A stretch of DNA of 64,000 nucleotides from Betaproteobacteria bacterium (GTDB taxonomy: Bacteria; Pseudomonadota; Gammaproteobacteria; Burkholderiales; CAIKXV01): positions 248,001-312,000 of the forward strand of contig CANGYF010000003.1 of NCBI GenBank assembly GCA_947458265.1, read 5' to 3'. The position numbers and the translations under genes were made by a program. The notes under the pieces were generated by a model. That model was not told the origin of the DNA. It did not search any database and saw only the letters and a program-made list of their open reading frames with translations. This document shows, one piece after another, positions 1-9,144 of this stretch (within the stretch, counting starts at the first letter, position 1; each line of letters starts with the position of its first letter).

Positions 1-644
1 CGCATGCGGCCTTCGTTGAACACGTCGATCGGCTTGCCGTCGAGGATGGCGCTCGTGAACAGCAAGGGCGCCATGTCGGGCCGGCCCCAGGGACCGTAGA
101 CGGTGAAGAAGCGCAGCCCGGTGGTCGGCAGCCGGAACAGGTGGCTGTAGCAGTGCGCCATCAGCTCGTTCGACTTCTTGGTCGCCGCGTACAGGCTCAC
201 CGGATGGTCGACGTCCTGTTCGACCCGGAACGGCAGGTCGGTGTTGTGGCCGTAGACGCTCGAACTGCTGGCATACACCAGGTGCTCGACCGCATGGTGC
301 CGGCAGGCCTCGAGCACGTTGACGAAGCCAGTCAGGTTGCTGGTGACATAGGCCTGCGGATTCTTCAGCGAATAGCGCACGCCCGCCTGGGCGGCCAGGT
401 TGACCACCCGCTGCGGGCGGTGCGTGGCGAAGGCCTGGTCGAGTGCGCCCGCATCGGCGATATCGAGCCGCTCGAAGCGGAAGGATGGATGGTCGACAAG
501 CCGCGCGAGCCGCGCCTGCTTCAGCGCGGGGTCGTAATAGTCGTTGAGGTTGTCGACGCCGACGACTTCATCGCCCCGGGCGAGCAGGCGTTCGCAGGTG
601 TGCATGCCGATGAAGCCGGCGCACCCGGTCAGGAGGATCTTCAT
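1..644 (-). CDS. NAD-dependent epimerase, UDP-glucuronate 4-epimerase-like (3' end outside window)
   Basis: Extended SDR nucleotide-sugar epimerase, probably interconverting UDP-glucuronate and UDP-galacturonate for capsule, O-antigen or LPS sugars in the cytoplasm. The product starts [13 protein letters not shown], which is the NAD-binding TGxxGxxG loop. A DNLNDYYD stretch near residue 33, common in the UDP-glucuronate epimerase branch, follows, then an SSSSVYG segment and a YAATK catalytic Tyr/Lys motif. About 214 codons are present and the C-terminal part lies beyond the window start. The ATG at 644 is preceded on its strand by only a weak purine run. It is divergent from waaC (777), so cell-envelope sugar genes flank this intergenic region. 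The family call is firm; the exact substrate is inferred from the N-terminal signature. Confidence 0.85.
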   Translation of the reverse strand, partial: MKILLTGCAGFIGMHTCERLLARGDEVVGVDNLNDYYDPALKQARLARLVDHPSFRFERLDIADAGALDQAFATHRPQRVVNLAAQAGVRYSLKNPQAYVTSNLTGFVNVLEACRHHAVEHLVYASSSSVYGHNTDLPFRVEQDVDHPVSLYAATKKSNELMAHCYSHLFRLPTTGLRFFTVYGPWGRPDMAPLLFTSAILDGKPIDVFNEGRM

Positions 645-776
645 TGGGTGGGAGCCGTGCCGGACGCCATTGCGGGAACCTCGTGGGGAGCCGCAGGGGT
701 CGCCACGGGCGTAGAGTCGAGCATGATTGCAGCCATGCCGATATTCTAGGCCGATCCATACTTCCGGTGCAGCCCT

Positions 777-1826
777 GTGTCCGCCCTGGTGTCCGCCTCG
801 TCTCCCGCTTGCCCCCCGGCGCCGCACCCGGCGTTGCGCAGAGTGCTGCTGGTGAAGACATCCTCGCTCGGCGATGTCGTGCACAACCTGCCGGTGGTCG
901 ACGACCTGCACCATGCGTTTCCGGGCATTGTCGTCGACTGGGTGGTCGAGCAGGCCTTCGCCGAAGTGCCGGCGCTGCATCCCGGCGTGCACGAGGTGAT
1001 CCCCTGTGCGCTGCGCCGCTGGCGCGCGCGGCCATGGGCGGCCGAGACCCGGGCCGGGTGGCGCACCATGCGCAGCCGACTGTCCGCGCAGCCGTACGAC
1101 CTGGTGGTCGATACCCAGGGGCTGCTGAAGAGCGCAGTGCTCGCGCGCCTGGCCGACGGCCCCCGGGCCGGCTTCGACCGTGCCAGTGCACGCGAACCGC
1201 TGGCCACGCGCCTGTACCAGCACCTGCACGCCGTGCCGCGCACGCTGCATGCGCTGGAGCGAAACCGCCAGCTGGTGGCGCAGGCCGCAGGCTACCCGCT
1301 CGACACGCCGCCCTCCTACGGCCTGCGTCTTCAGGCGCCCGGTCCTGGCGGCGCTGCCGCCGGCGCCGACTGGGACGGGCGCTCGCCGTTCGCCGTGCTG
1401 CTGCACGCGACTGCGCGCGCCGAGAAGCTGTGGCCGGAAGCGGCATGGATCGCGCTTGGCCGCGAACTGCATGATCGCCTCGGCCTGCGTGCGGTCCTGC
1501 CCTGGGGATCCGACGGCGAGCATGAGCGCGCCCGGCGCCTGGCCGATGCCATACCGGGGGCGCGGGTACCGCCGCGCACCGGGCTGGGCGAGCTCGCGCA
1601 CGGGCTTGCCCAGGCGCGCGTGGTGATCGGGGTCGACACCGGTCTGCTGCACCTGGCCTCTGCGGTCGGGGTGCGCTGCATCGGCATTTACGTTGCAACC
1701 GATCCGGCGCGTAACGGGCTCTATCCGGCCTCGGTCGGGCTCAATCTGGGTGGTGTGTCGATCGTGCCCGGTCCGGGCGAAGTGTTGGCGGCGGTGTCGC
1801 AGGTCACGGCCTGGCAGGCCGCATGA
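777..1826 (+). CDS. waaC: Lipopolysaccharide heptosyltransferase I
   Basis: GT9-family glycosyltransferase that adds the first heptose to the Kdo residues of the LPS inner core at the inner membrane. The 349-residue product has the N-terminal motif [17 protein letters not shown] (about residues 23-39) and the C-terminal [14 protein letters not shown] motif that binds the ADP-heptose donor, both diagnostic of WaaC. The start is a GTG at 777; a second in-frame GTG at 789 is also possible because neither has a clear Shine-Dalgarno sequence. The stop overlaps the waaA start by four bases, so the two LPS core genes are translationally coupled. Length is normal for the family. Confidence 0.93.
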   Translation: MSALVSASSPACPPAPHPALRRVLLVKTSSLGDVVHNLPVVDDLHHAFPGIVVDWVVEQAFAEVPALHPGVHEVIPCALRRWRARPWAAETRAGWRTMRSRLSAQPYDLVVDTQGLLKSAVLARLADGPRAGFDRASAREPLATRLYQHLHAVPRTLHALERNRQLVAQAAGYPLDTPPSYGLRLQAPGPGGAAAGADWDGRSPFAVLLHATARAEKLWPEAAWIALGRELHDRLGLRAVLPWGSDGEHERARRLADAIPGARVPPRTGLGELAHGLAQARVVIGVDTGLLHLASAVGVRCIGIYVATDPARNGLYPASVGLNLGGVSIVPGPGEVLAAVSQVTAWQAA

Positions 1827-3190
1827 GCGGGCTGGACGGCGCCGATCAGGCTGGTCAGACCGGTCAGGCCACCCAAGGGCAGTCCACGGGTGGCAATGCC
1901 CGCAGCCGCCGGCTTTACACGCTCGGACTGTGGCTGGCAGCGCCGCTGGTGCTGCTGCGACTTGCGCTGCGTTCGCGCCGCCAGCCCGGCTACCTGGATC
2001 ACCTGGGCGAGCGGTTCGGGCGCTACCCGGCGCCCGATGCCGGCAGCCCACCCGCCGTCGCCGGCTCGGAAGGCCGGCCTCCGCTCTACTGGCTGCACGC
2101 GGTGTCGGTCGGCGAGACCCAGGCGGCGCGGCCGGTGATCGAGGCACTGCGTTCGCGCCACCCCGCCGCGCGCTTCCTGCTCACGCACATGACGCCGACC
2201 GGACGCGCGACCGCACGCGAGCTGTTCGGCGACACGGTGCGGTCGGTGTACCTGCCCTACGACTTCCCGTTCGCGGTGCGGCGCTTCCTGCACCACTTCC
2301 GGCCGGATGTCGGGCTGATCATGGAGACCGAGATCTGGCCGAACCTGGTATCCGGCTGCCGAGGCTCCGGTGTGCCGCTGTACCTGGTCAATGCCCGGTT
2401 GTCGGAGCGCTCGGCTGCCCGCTACCGGCGCTTCCCCCAGCTCACCGCGGAGGCGCTGCGTGGCCTGGCCGGCGTGCTGGCGCAGACGGCCAACGATGCC
2501 GATCGTCTGCGCGCGCTCGGTGCGCCCGAGGTGACGGTCACCGGCAACGTGAAGTTCGATGCCTTGCCCGCCCCGGCGCTGGTCGCGCAGGGTGAGGCCT
2601 GGCGCGCCAGCTGGGCGGGACGCCCGGTGCTGGTCGCGGCCAGCACGCGCGAAGGCGAGGAGCGGCTGGTCCTCGAGGCGCTGCGCGCGATGCAGGTGCC
2701 GGGCCTGCTGCTGCTGCTGGTGCCGCGCCATCCGCAGCGCTTCGACGAGGTTGCCCGGCTGCTCGAGCAGGCGGGCCTGCGCCATGTGCGACGCAGCGCG
2801 CAGGACGCCATCGGGTCGCTGCGCGACCGGTCGGTGCAGGTACTGCTCGGGGACAGCATGGGCGAGATGGCCGCCTATTACGCGGCGAGCGACATCGCCT
2901 TCGTCGGCGGCAGCCTGCTGCCGCTGGGCGGGCAGAACCTGATCGAGCCGTGCGCGCTCGCGCGGCCGGTGCTGGTCGGGCCGCACACCTTCAACTTCCG
3001 CGAGGTCGCGGCGCAGGCGATCGAGGCGGGCGCAGCCCTTCGGGTCGCCGACCCCACCGCCCTCGCACACGAGGCGATGCGCCTGTTCGCCGATCCGGCA
3101 GCACGCAGCGCGATGGGCGAGGCCGGTGCGGCCTTTGCCCGGCACCATCGCGGCGCGACGGCACGCACTCTCGACCGGTTGCCGGGTTGA
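1823..3190 (+). CDS. waaA: 3-deoxy-D-manno-octulosonic acid (Kdo) transferase
   Basis: Transfers Kdo from CMP-Kdo to lipid IVA, the committed step joining lipid A to the core, at the cytoplasmic face of the inner membrane. The 455-residue product has a hydrophobic anchor near residues 35-48, the HAVSVGE motif with the expected catalytic Glu98, the METEIWPN motif and a late [15 protein letters not shown] donor-site motif. The N-terminus carries about 30 extra Gly/Gln/Ser-rich residues before the anchor, so an internal start is possible. The ATG at 1823 overlaps the waaC stop (ATGA), which supports that start. Length is slightly above the usual 420-430 residues because of this leader. Confidence 0.94.
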   Translation: MSGLDGADQAGQTGQATQGQSTGGNARSRRLYTLGLWLAAPLVLLRLALRSRRQPGYLDHLGERFGRYPAPDAGSPPAVAGSEGRPPLYWLHAVSVGETQAARPVIEALRSRHPAARFLLTHMTPTGRATARELFGDTVRSVYLPYDFPFAVRRFLHHFRPDVGLIMETEIWPNLVSGCRGSGVPLYLVNARLSERSAARYRRFPQLTAEALRGLAGVLAQTANDADRLRALGAPEVTVTGNVKFDALPAPALVAQGEAWRASWAGRPVLVAASTREGEERLVLEALRAMQVPGLLLLLVPRHPQRFDEVARLLEQAGLRHVRRSAQDAIGSLRDRSVQVLLGDSMGEMAAYYAASDIAFVGGSLLPLGGQNLIEPCALARPVLVGPHTFNFREVAAQAIEAGAALRVADPTALAHEAMRLFADPAARSAMGEAGAAFARHHRGATARTLDRLPG

Positions 3191-3195
3191 CCGGG

Positions 3196-3223
3196 CGCCA
3201 CGCGGGCCGGGTCCCGCGTGGCG
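3196..3223. terminator. Strong hairpin between convergent genes
   Basis: A perfect 11-bp stem (3196-3206 with 3213-3223) encloses a 6-base loop, beginning five bases after the waaA stop and ending 18 bases before the stop of the convergent gene at 3241. It has no T-run on either side, so it is not a textbook intrinsic terminator. Its position between convergent genes suggests a bidirectional terminator or transcript-end stabiliser. Confidence 0.55.
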
Positions 3224-3240
3224 GACGCTGCAGTGGCGCG

Positions 3241-4602
3241 CTACCGGCCGAACAGCCCGCGCAGTACGCCGCCCACGCCTTCCTTGATGACGTCGGTGAC
3301 GGTAGGCGACGCTGGCGCGCGCGGACCCTGGTCGGCATCGCCAGCCTCCGGCGCCGCCTGCCGGCCGCGTGCACCGGGCCGGCCGCTGGCTTCACCCTCG
3401 GCCAGCATCAGCATGCCGGTGGTGCGTTGGCGCACCTTGACCGCGTACTGTTGTTCCCAGGTCACGCGCAGATCGGTCGGCCGTGGCGGATGCACCACGT
3501 TCAGTTCGTCGCCATAGCCGACGAAGCTGAGCATCGACGCGCCGGCGTCGCGCACGACCTCGGCTGGCACGGTGCATTCGGTGGTCGACGGCGGCAGCAC
3601 GACCCGCTCCTTGATCAGGCGCGCGACCTCGCCCGGCGGCAGCCAGTTGTTCAGGCTCCAGCCCATGTCGGCGATCTCGCTCGACGACCAGATCACCATG
3701 TCCTGCTGGTCGTTGGCGCCGATCGCGGTCAGCGCATAGCCGGTGGCGTTCGGGATCGCCTGCCACTGCACCGACAGGCCGCCCCCGGCGGTACGCGTCA
3801 ACGGCTGGAACGCAGGGGCTTCCATGAAGTCGGTGCGTTCGCCGACGCTGAACCGGATGTCGGGCGAGTAGTTGCCCCTGACCAGGTGCTCGCCGCGCAG
3901 CGACGCATTGGCTGGCACCGTAGTGCGGGTCTCGATGTTCGGCCAGTCGCCATAGGTGCGGCTGCGCCCGAACGACGGGCCGCGCACGTTCGCGATGCGC
4001 ACCATCGGGAACTTCGGCACCTGACCCGCGGCCAGCTTGGCGAAGTCGATCACGATCGGCTGTCCGCTGCGCGCGGTGTCGCCGCAGCCCCAGTAGATCA
4101 GCATCCGGCCCTTTGGCCTCTCGAACTCGCGCGGCGGGGTGTCGTCGCCTTCCTCGCGCGGCTCGGGCGGTGCCTTGCGCGGCGTGAGCAGCGGCAGCGA
4201 GGGACCCATGTTCATGCCGGACGGGATCTCGTGCGCGGCGGACGGCTCGCCGGCAGCGCTGCGGGCCGAGCCCAGTTGCAGCAGCATCGAGCGTCCGCCC
4301 TGCAGGCCGGACGCGGCTCCGCCGCCGAACAGACCACCCAGCGCACCGGCCGCACCGGCCGCGCCGCCCGGCATGCCGGCCATCCCGCCGCGGGTCTCCG
4401 CGCTCACCCAGTACACCGCCACTGGGGGCGTGATCTTCTGCTGGTTCGTCTGTGCGAGCGCTGCCGGCAACGGACCGGCACACAGCGCAGTCGTTGTGGC
4501 TGCGGCCAGCAGGCGCGATGCGTGGTCAGCAGCGTCTCGTACCGGCGCCGGTTTCGCGGTCGCAGGGTGTGGCAGGACGGGCAGTCTGATGGCGGTTCGC
4601 AT
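3241..4602 (-). CDS. Hypothetical exported protein
   Basis: I do not recognise a family. The 453-residue product has an N-terminal region with a hydrophobic Ala/Leu/Thr core ending in an AALAQ-like signal-peptidase site near residue 51, so export to the periplasm is likely; an internal start nearer the hydrophobic core is possible. A Gly/Ala-rich low-complexity stretch (about residues 72-102), a proline- and charge-rich linker, and a globular part with many aromatic residues (about 160-400) follow. The C-terminus holds a GVGGVLRGLFGR segment resembling the Gly-rich part, hinting at membrane or self association. It is monocistronic, convergent with waaA and divergent from the Bug receptor at 4778. 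Good codon bias and a complete frame argue that it is real. Confidence 0.75.
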   Translation of the reverse strand: MRTAIRLPVLPHPATAKPAPVRDAADHASRLLAAATTTALCAGPLPAALAQTNQQKITPPVAVYWVSAETRGGMAGMPGGAAGAAGALGGLFGGGAASGLQGGRSMLLQLGSARSAAGEPSAAHEIPSGMNMGPSLPLLTPRKAPPEPREEGDDTPPREFERPKGRMLIYWGCGDTARSGQPIVIDFAKLAAGQVPKFPMVRIANVRGPSFGRSRTYGDWPNIETRTTVPANASLRGEHLVRGNYSPDIRFSVGERTDFMEAPAFQPLTRTAGGGLSVQWQAIPNATGYALTAIGANDQQDMVIWSSSEIADMGWSLNNWLPPGEVARLIKERVVLPPSTTECTVPAEVVRDAGASMLSFVGYGDELNVVHPPRPTDLRVTWEQQYAVKVRQRTTGMLMLAEGEASGRPGARGRQAAPEAGDADQGPRAPASPTVTDVIKEGVGGVLRGLFGR

Positions 4603-4777
4603 CGGGGTCCTCCTGGCTCGGAAGCATCATTATAGGAGCGGCGATCCAGCAGGACGGCTGGCGGTGCTAAAAGCGCTCACCAGGGCGTCACGAAACGGAA
4701 ACTCATCTGTCGTACCCTGAAAAACTGCACTCCATTCTGGATGCAGCAGTTACGCAGCAGTGACGCAGGAGACAGGG

Positions 4778-5743
4778 ATGCACGGTAAGGGCTTGATCGT
4801 CGCGGCAGCGTTTTCGATGGCCGTGGGCGAAGCGCTTGCGGCCGCGGCCTATCCGGTACGCCCGGTCCGCGTGATCGTGCCGCTGGCACCAGGCGGTGGC
4901 AGCGATATCGTCGCGCGCATCGCGGCGGCTGCGCTGGGCGAGGCCTGGGGCCAGACGATCGTCGTCGACAACCGGCCGGGTGCGGGCAGCGTGGTCGGTA
5001 CGTCCATCGCGGCCAAGGCGGTACCGGACGGCCATACGCTGCTGGTCTCGAGCTCGTCCCTGGCGATCTCGCCGGCGCTGTACAAGGACCTGCCCTACGA
5101 CCTGCGACGCGACTTCATGCCGGTGTCGCTGCTCGCCAGCCAGCCGAGCGTGCTGGCGGTGCATGCTTCCGTGCAGGCTGCGACGGTGCGGGAACTGCAG
5201 GCGCTGGCGAAGTCGCAGCCCGGGCGGCTGGCCTACGGTTCGGCCGGGCCGGGCAGCGCCACCCACCTCGGTTCTGAACTGTTCCGGCTGGCTGCCGGCA
5301 TCGAACTGCTGCACATTCCCTACAAGAGCGCCGGGCTGGCGACCGGTGCGCTGCTGTCGGGCGAGGCGCAGGTGCTGCTCACCAACACGGCGAGCGTCCT
5401 GCCGCACCTCAAGGGCGGCAAGGTGCGGGCGCTCGGCGTGACCAGCCTGAAGCGCATCGCCCTGGCACCCGACATCCCGACGCTTGCAGAATCCGGCCTG
5501 CCGAAGTTCGAGTACCTCACCTGGTATGGAATGGTGGTGCCGGCCGGCACGCCGAAGACGGTGGTCGACGTGCTCTACCGGGACACCGAGAAGGCGCTGC
5601 GGCAGCCCGCGTTCCTAGACAGGTTCACCCAGCAGGGGCTGGATGTGCTGGTGACCGCCCCGGCAGCGTTCGGTCGATTCCTGGAGTCCGAACTGCAGCG
5701 CTGGGACACGGTGGTCAAGAAGGCTGGCATCAAGGTCGATTGA
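4778..5743 (+). CDS. Bug/TctC-family periplasmic solute-binding protein
   Basis: Tripartite tricarboxylate transporter receptor of the Bug family, binding an organic acid or similar small molecule in the periplasm. The signal peptide (GLIVAAAFSMAVGEALAAA) is followed by the family signatures YPVRPVRVIVPLAPGG, VVDNRPGAGS, YDLRRDFMPVSL and IPYKS. I chose the ATG at 4778 because AGGAGA lies about six bases upstream; an in-frame GTG at 4760 has no such site. It is alone, with no TctA or TctB membrane partner nearby, as is usual for Bug paralogues, so the ligand cannot be inferred. One of seven such genes in the window. Confidence 0.9.
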   Translation: MHGKGLIVAAAFSMAVGEALAAAAYPVRPVRVIVPLAPGGGSDIVARIAAAALGEAWGQTIVVDNRPGAGSVVGTSIAAKAVPDGHTLLVSSSSLAISPALYKDLPYDLRRDFMPVSLLASQPSVLAVHASVQAATVRELQALAKSQPGRLAYGSAGPGSATHLGSELFRLAAGIELLHIPYKSAGLATGALLSGEAQVLLTNTASVLPHLKGGKVRALGVTSLKRIALAPDIPTLAESGLPKFEYLTWYGMVVPAGTPKTVVDVLYRDTEKALRQPAFLDRFTQQGLDVLVTAPAAFGRFLESELQRWDTVVKKAGIKVD

Positions 5744-5843
5744 CCCGCGCGGCACGCCCTTCGCTTCCGACCCGGTTCGGCAGCCAGGGGCCGCAACTGC
5801 TGATGCAGACGATCGGCGTTGCCGCCGTGCAGCGCTGACGCGG

Positions 5844-6422
5844 TCAGCGCGCGACAGGCACCGTGCTGTCCCATGAGAAGCCGAGCGGATCGATGATCCC
5901 CGACTGGGCCACCGCGAGTTCCGTGCGTTGCACGAAGATCGCTTCGCTCTCCACCACGGCCCCCATCGCGCCGGCCATCTCGGCCAGCCGGGGCTGACCC
6001 GAGATCGGCAGCGGGCGCGCGATTACCGGGCCTTCGGTGATCAGCGAGGCATGCGCCTGGTCAATCAGCCCGAACCGTTCGAAGCGCCCGGCATCGACCA
6101 CGGCCTGGTCGCGTTCCAGCGTGAACGCGCGACCGGCGCGCAGGTGGGATGCAACTTCATGCCGGGTGGCCAGCACCGCGAGCTTGCGTGCCGGCCCGGT
6201 CACGCGCACCACCGGACCAGTGGTCGCCTCGCCCAGTCGCGCGCGACCTGCCACCTTGACATCGTCGAACAGCGGGAAGCTCACCTGCAGTTCCGCCTCG
6301 GGGCTCAGGCTGTGCGTGTTGAACGCCATCACCGCGAACAGCAGGTCGCGGATCACCTGCTGCTCGCAGTCGGGCTGCATCACCAGGAAGTCGATGTGGT
6401 CGGCGCTGTGGTTGACGGGCAT
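5844..6422 (-). CDS. Conserved-looking hypothetical protein
   Basis: The 192-residue product has no family I can name. It starts with an acidic/aromatic segment (HIDFLVMQPD) and contains beta-strand-like runs such as LQVSFPLFDDVKVAG and GPVVRVTG. It has no signal peptide or transmembrane segment and is probably cytoplasmic. Third-position GC bias is consistent with coding sequence, and the reading frame fills the interval between the Bug receptor and the palindrome at 6505. The start at 6422 lacks an obvious ribosome-binding site. Whether it works with the cysteine hydrolase upstream on the same strand (start 7322, 156 bp away) is unknown. Confidence 0.6.
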   Translation of the reverse strand: MPVNHSADHIDFLVMQPDCEQQVIRDLLFAVMAFNTHSLSPEAELQVSFPLFDDVKVAGRARLGEATTGPVVRVTGPARKLAVLATRHEVASHLRAGRAFTLERDQAVVDAGRFERFGLIDQAHASLITEGPVIARPLPISGQPRLAEMAGAMGAVVESEAIFVQRTELAVAQSGIIDPLGFSWDSTVPVAR

Positions 6423-6489
6423 GGCTGCGACGCTTCAGCAAGGCGCCGCAGGGTAGCCGCAAACCCCGGACCGGGCCCGCACGGCGCGG

Positions 6490-6538
6490 CTGTCCACCAG
6501 ACCTGGGGTCAGACCCCGGGGCCCGCCCCCAAGGTCTG
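6490..6538. repeat. Nested GGGGTC-A-GACCCC palindrome
   Basis: A 13-base palindrome at 6505-6517 sits inside a looser inverted repeat whose outer arms read CAGACC and GGTCTG. It lies between two minus-strand genes, where it could act as a terminator hairpin. The core resembles the dispersed GTCAGACC-type repeats common in proteobacterial intergenic regions and is related to the palindrome at 33528. A short direct repeat (two copies of a 10-base ACAGTAAACG-like unit) follows at about 6547-6573. Confidence 0.5.
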
Positions 6539-6578
6539 CGTACAGTCAGCGCACAGTAAACGCACAGTAAACGCAGAA

Positions 6579-7322
6579 TCAGCGCTGGTTCGAGCCCGGC
6601 AGGTTCGGGAACAGTCCGGCCGGCAGCGACTGGATGAACGACAGCGATTCCTCCAGCTTGATCACGTCTGCGTACTTCGCATGCATGTCGCACAGGTTGA
6701 TGGCGTGGCTCGCCTGTGAACGGTCGAAGCAGCCTTCCTCGACGATCGACACGCGGAAGTTGTTCGAGAACGCATCGAGCACCGTCGCCCGCACGCAGCC
6801 GCTGGTGGTGGTGCCGGTGACGATCAGGCTGTCGGCGCCGAGCAGCATCAGCCACGACATCAGGTTGGTGCCGTGGAAGGCGCTGGGCTTCTGCTTGTAG
6901 ACGATCAGGTCGTTCGGGCCAGGCGCGATCTCGGGAACGATGGTGTTGCCGTCGGCCTGCATCCCGGTGGGGCGCACACGTTCGGCCGAGCGGCTGTTCT
7001 TCCAGGCCCAGGAGCCGGCATCCCAGTCGTCCTCGCGGCGCAGCCCGGTCGTGTAGAGGATGGGCAGGCCCTTCCCGCGGCCGGCGTCGATCAGTTTCCT
7101 GATCGCGGCGACGCCCTCCCAGGCTTCCGCGCCGCAGGAGTTGCGCCAGCGCTTGATCGACTCCAGGATCGGCTCCGGGCGGTCACCGCAGAAGTTGTAG
7201 TTGACGTCAATTACCAGGATCGCAGGACGCTTACCGAAGCCCTGAAGGGCGCCATAGCCGCTTGCCTCGAACACCTGGCGGTCGCGTTCGGTCAGGAAGG
7301 CATCCCAGATCGGCTTGGACAT
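6579..7322 (-). CDS. Isochorismatase-family cysteine hydrolase (N-carbamoylsarcosine amidase-like)
   Basis: Cytoplasmic amidohydrolase of the isochorismatase/CSHase fold. The Asp-Lys-Cys triad is visible as Asp39 (AILVIDVNYNF), Lys145 (VYKQKPSAFHGT) and Cys176 (TTTSGCVRATVLDA). The preceding cis-peptide region around the TTTSGC motif matches N-carbamoylsarcosine and maleamate amidases rather than true isochorismatases. The likely reaction is hydrolysis of a small amide or carbamoyl compound; the substrate is not determined. Length (247 residues) is slightly above the family core because of an N-terminal extension. A GGAGA site precedes the ATG at 7322. The gene appears monocistronic. Confidence 0.87.
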   Translation of the reverse strand: MSKPIWDAFLTERDRQVFEASGYGALQGFGKRPAILVIDVNYNFCGDRPEPILESIKRWRNSCGAEAWEGVAAIRKLIDAGRGKGLPILYTTGLRREDDWDAGSWAWKNSRSAERVRPTGMQADGNTIVPEIAPGPNDLIVYKQKPSAFHGTNLMSWLMLLGADSLIVTGTTTSGCVRATVLDAFSNNFRVSIVEEGCFDRSQASHAINLCDMHAKYADVIKLEESLSFIQSLPAGLFPNLPGSNQR

Positions 7323-7425
7323 CGTTGTCTCCAGTGGCGGAATACTGCAGGTGGTCGACGAACCGGCAGGTGCCAGTGCGCCACGGACGTTAGCAAATTC
7401 CGGTGCCCTGCGCCGATGCCGGCGG

Positions 7426-8277
7426 CTATCCCAGCCAGTCTTCGCTGCGCTGCCAGAGCGCCTCTGCCAGGGCGCGATCCTGCCCGGCCGGGAAGGGTGC
7501 CACCGGGCGGCACTCGCTGTAGTACAGGCTGCTCTCTCCGTCCACCGACGACGCGGTGGCGCAATGCAACGTGGTCAGCGCACCTGCCTCGTTCGAAATG
7601 CCGCGCAGCGCGATCAGCGGCCGCAACGGCCAGGGCAACTGGCGCCAGATGTCGGAGGCCACTACGCCCGGGTGCAGCGAGTACGTTGAGACGCCGCTGC
7701 CATGAAGCCGCCGTCCCAGTTCGGCGCTGAACAGCAGGTTGGCCAGCTTCGAGGTCGCATACTCGCGGATGCGGGTGAACGTGCGGGTCGGCTCCCGCAC
7801 GGCCTGCCAGTCGATCCCGTGCGCGTGGCGATGCGCGCGGCTGGAGACGGTGACGATGCGCGCCGGTGTCGACTGGCGCATGCGATCCAGCAGCAACTGC
7901 GTCAGCAGGAAATGGCCCATGTGGTTCACGCCGAACGCCATCTCGAACCCGGACGCAGTCAACCCCCGCGCCCCGGCGAGGCCTGCGTTGTTGACCAGCA
8001 CGTGCAGCGGCAGGCCGCGTTCCAGGAACAGGGTTGCGCAGTTGCGCACCGAGGCGAAATCGCCAAGGTCCAGTGGCAGCCACTCCACCTGTGCGCCCGG
8101 CGTTGCCGCGCGGATCTCGTCGAGGACCGGCCGGGTATGTTCCTCCGAACGACACGCCAGGAACACGTGCGCGCCGCGCCGGGCGAGTTGGCGAGCGGTC
8201 ACCCGGCCGATGCCGGTGTTGGCGCCGGTGACCAGCATCACACGGCCGGCCAGGCTGGAGTCGTCGGTGGGATTCAT
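7426..8277 (-). CDS. Short-chain dehydrogenase/reductase (retinol dehydrogenase-like)
   Basis: Classical SDR oxidoreductase using NAD(P)H. The 283-residue product contains the cofactor motif TGANTGIG (residues 17-24), NNAG (96-99), catalytic Ser in VTVSS (near 145) and YATSK giving Tyr173 and Lys177. The LACRSEE segment after the second strand suggests NADP preference, as in the retinol dehydrogenase-like WW-domain oxidoreductase group. The substrate is unknown. It lies between the cysteine hydrolase and the toxin-antitoxin pair with gaps of about 100 and 45 bases and is probably transcribed alone. Confidence 0.88.
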   Translation of the reverse strand: MNPTDDSSLAGRVMLVTGANTGIGRVTARQLARRGAHVFLACRSEEHTRPVLDEIRAATPGAQVEWLPLDLGDFASVRNCATLFLERGLPLHVLVNNAGLAGARGLTASGFEMAFGVNHMGHFLLTQLLLDRMRQSTPARIVTVSSRAHRHAHGIDWQAVREPTRTFTRIREYATSKLANLLFSAELGRRLHGSGVSTYSLHPGVVASDIWRQLPWPLRPLIALRGISNEAGALTTLHCATASSVDGESSLYYSECRPVAPFPAGQDRALAEALWQRSEDWLG

Positions 8278-8322
8278 GGCGGCATCGAAGGCGTAGTCGA
8301 ACGGGAGTAGTGTAGCTGCGGG

Positions 8323-8757
8323 TCAGGCAGTTCCCTCGACCCACGGATTCAATAGCGGGACGCGTGCGAGTCGGTAGTCTTCGACATCACGGGTCACGAC
8401 CGTAAGCCCGTGCCGCAGAGCCGTGGCAGCAATGATCAGGTCGGGTTGTGAAAAGGTATGGCCGACCTTTCGCCCCTCTTCGACGAGCAGGCGCCACTTG
8501 AACATCACCTCTTCCGAAACTTCGAGGATGCGCTGTTCGAACATGGGCCGTACCCGGTGGGTCAGCCAGTCATTCAATTCAGCACGGCGAATCGGATCGA
8601 TGACGCACTCGATGCCGAAGCGGACCTCGGCGATCGTGACCGCGCTGACGAAAAGATCGTCCAGGCGCTGAGCGCCGACAAACCGGCGCACAGCAGCGCT
8701 TGGGCGAGGCTTGCGCAATTCCGACAGCACATTCGTGTCAAGCAGCCAGCCGGTCAC
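8323..8757 (-). CDS. PIN-domain toxin, VapC/FitB type
   Basis: Predicted Mg-dependent endoribonuclease toxin. The 144-residue product has the PIN acidic residues: Asp7 in LLDTNVLSE, Glu in VTIAEVRFGIE (near 44), Asp in FSQPDLIIAA (near 107) and Asp in VTRDVEDY (near 124). Its frame overlaps the upstream antitoxin stop by four bases (ATGA), the usual coupled arrangement. All four acidic positions are present, so it is probably active, in contrast to the broken PIN gene at 20046. Confidence 0.9.
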   Translation of the reverse strand: MTGWLLDTNVLSELRKPRPSAAVRRFVGAQRLDDLFVSAVTIAEVRFGIECVIDPIRRAELNDWLTHRVRPMFEQRILEVSEEVMFKWRLLVEEGRKVGHTFSQPDLIIAATALRHGLTVVTRDVEDYRLARVPLLNPWVEGTA

Positions 8758-9053
8758 ACCTTGACCGTGCGCACAGGCATCGCTGACCGACGGGCTTCGA
8801 GATCGACCTCGCGATGGGGTGATGCCTGCAGCGCCTGGACCAACAATTCGCCTGTCCGCGCGCCTTCGAGTCGACTGAACGCTTCTGCATCGACGACTAC
8901 GACCGCATCGCGGCCGTGCAGTGTCACATGCTGCGGTCCGTCGCTGTGAGCCATCCGGACGAGTTCACTGAAGCGTGCCTTTGCGTCCTGAAGACGCCAG
9001 CGGCTTTGGCGAGGCCGCGATGACCTGGCCGGGGAAGAGGTGATTCTAGTCAT
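8754..9053 (-). CDS. Type II antitoxin, Phd/YefM family
   Basis: DNA-binding antitoxin that should neutralise the PIN toxin encoded immediately downstream and autoregulate the pair. The core WRLQDAKARFSELVRMA (about residues 19-35) is the Phd/YefM signature, followed by the VTLHGRDAVVVVDAEAF strand region and an acidic C-terminal toxin-binding tail. The first 18 residues are Arg/Ser-rich and may be an over-extended start, although no better start is evident. The 3' end overlaps the toxin by four bases. Confidence 0.87.
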   Translation of the reverse strand: MTRITSSPARSSRPRQSRWRLQDAKARFSELVRMAHSDGPQHVTLHGRDAVVVVDAEAFSRLEGARTGELLVQALQASPHREVDLEARRSAMPVRTVKV

Positions 9054-9144
9054 GGTGACTAGATCTTATCGGAATCCGTCTGCGATACGCCAGCCGCAGA
9101 ACCGTTGAGTCCGGTTGGAAACCCTGCTTGTGCCCGACTCGCCC

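Noticed and set aside
1721-3148. Long minus-strand open frame across waaA
   Set aside because: It lacks any motif and has the Arg/Gly/His-rich composition of antisense frames in GC-rich DNA; waaA on the plus strand has all family motifs.
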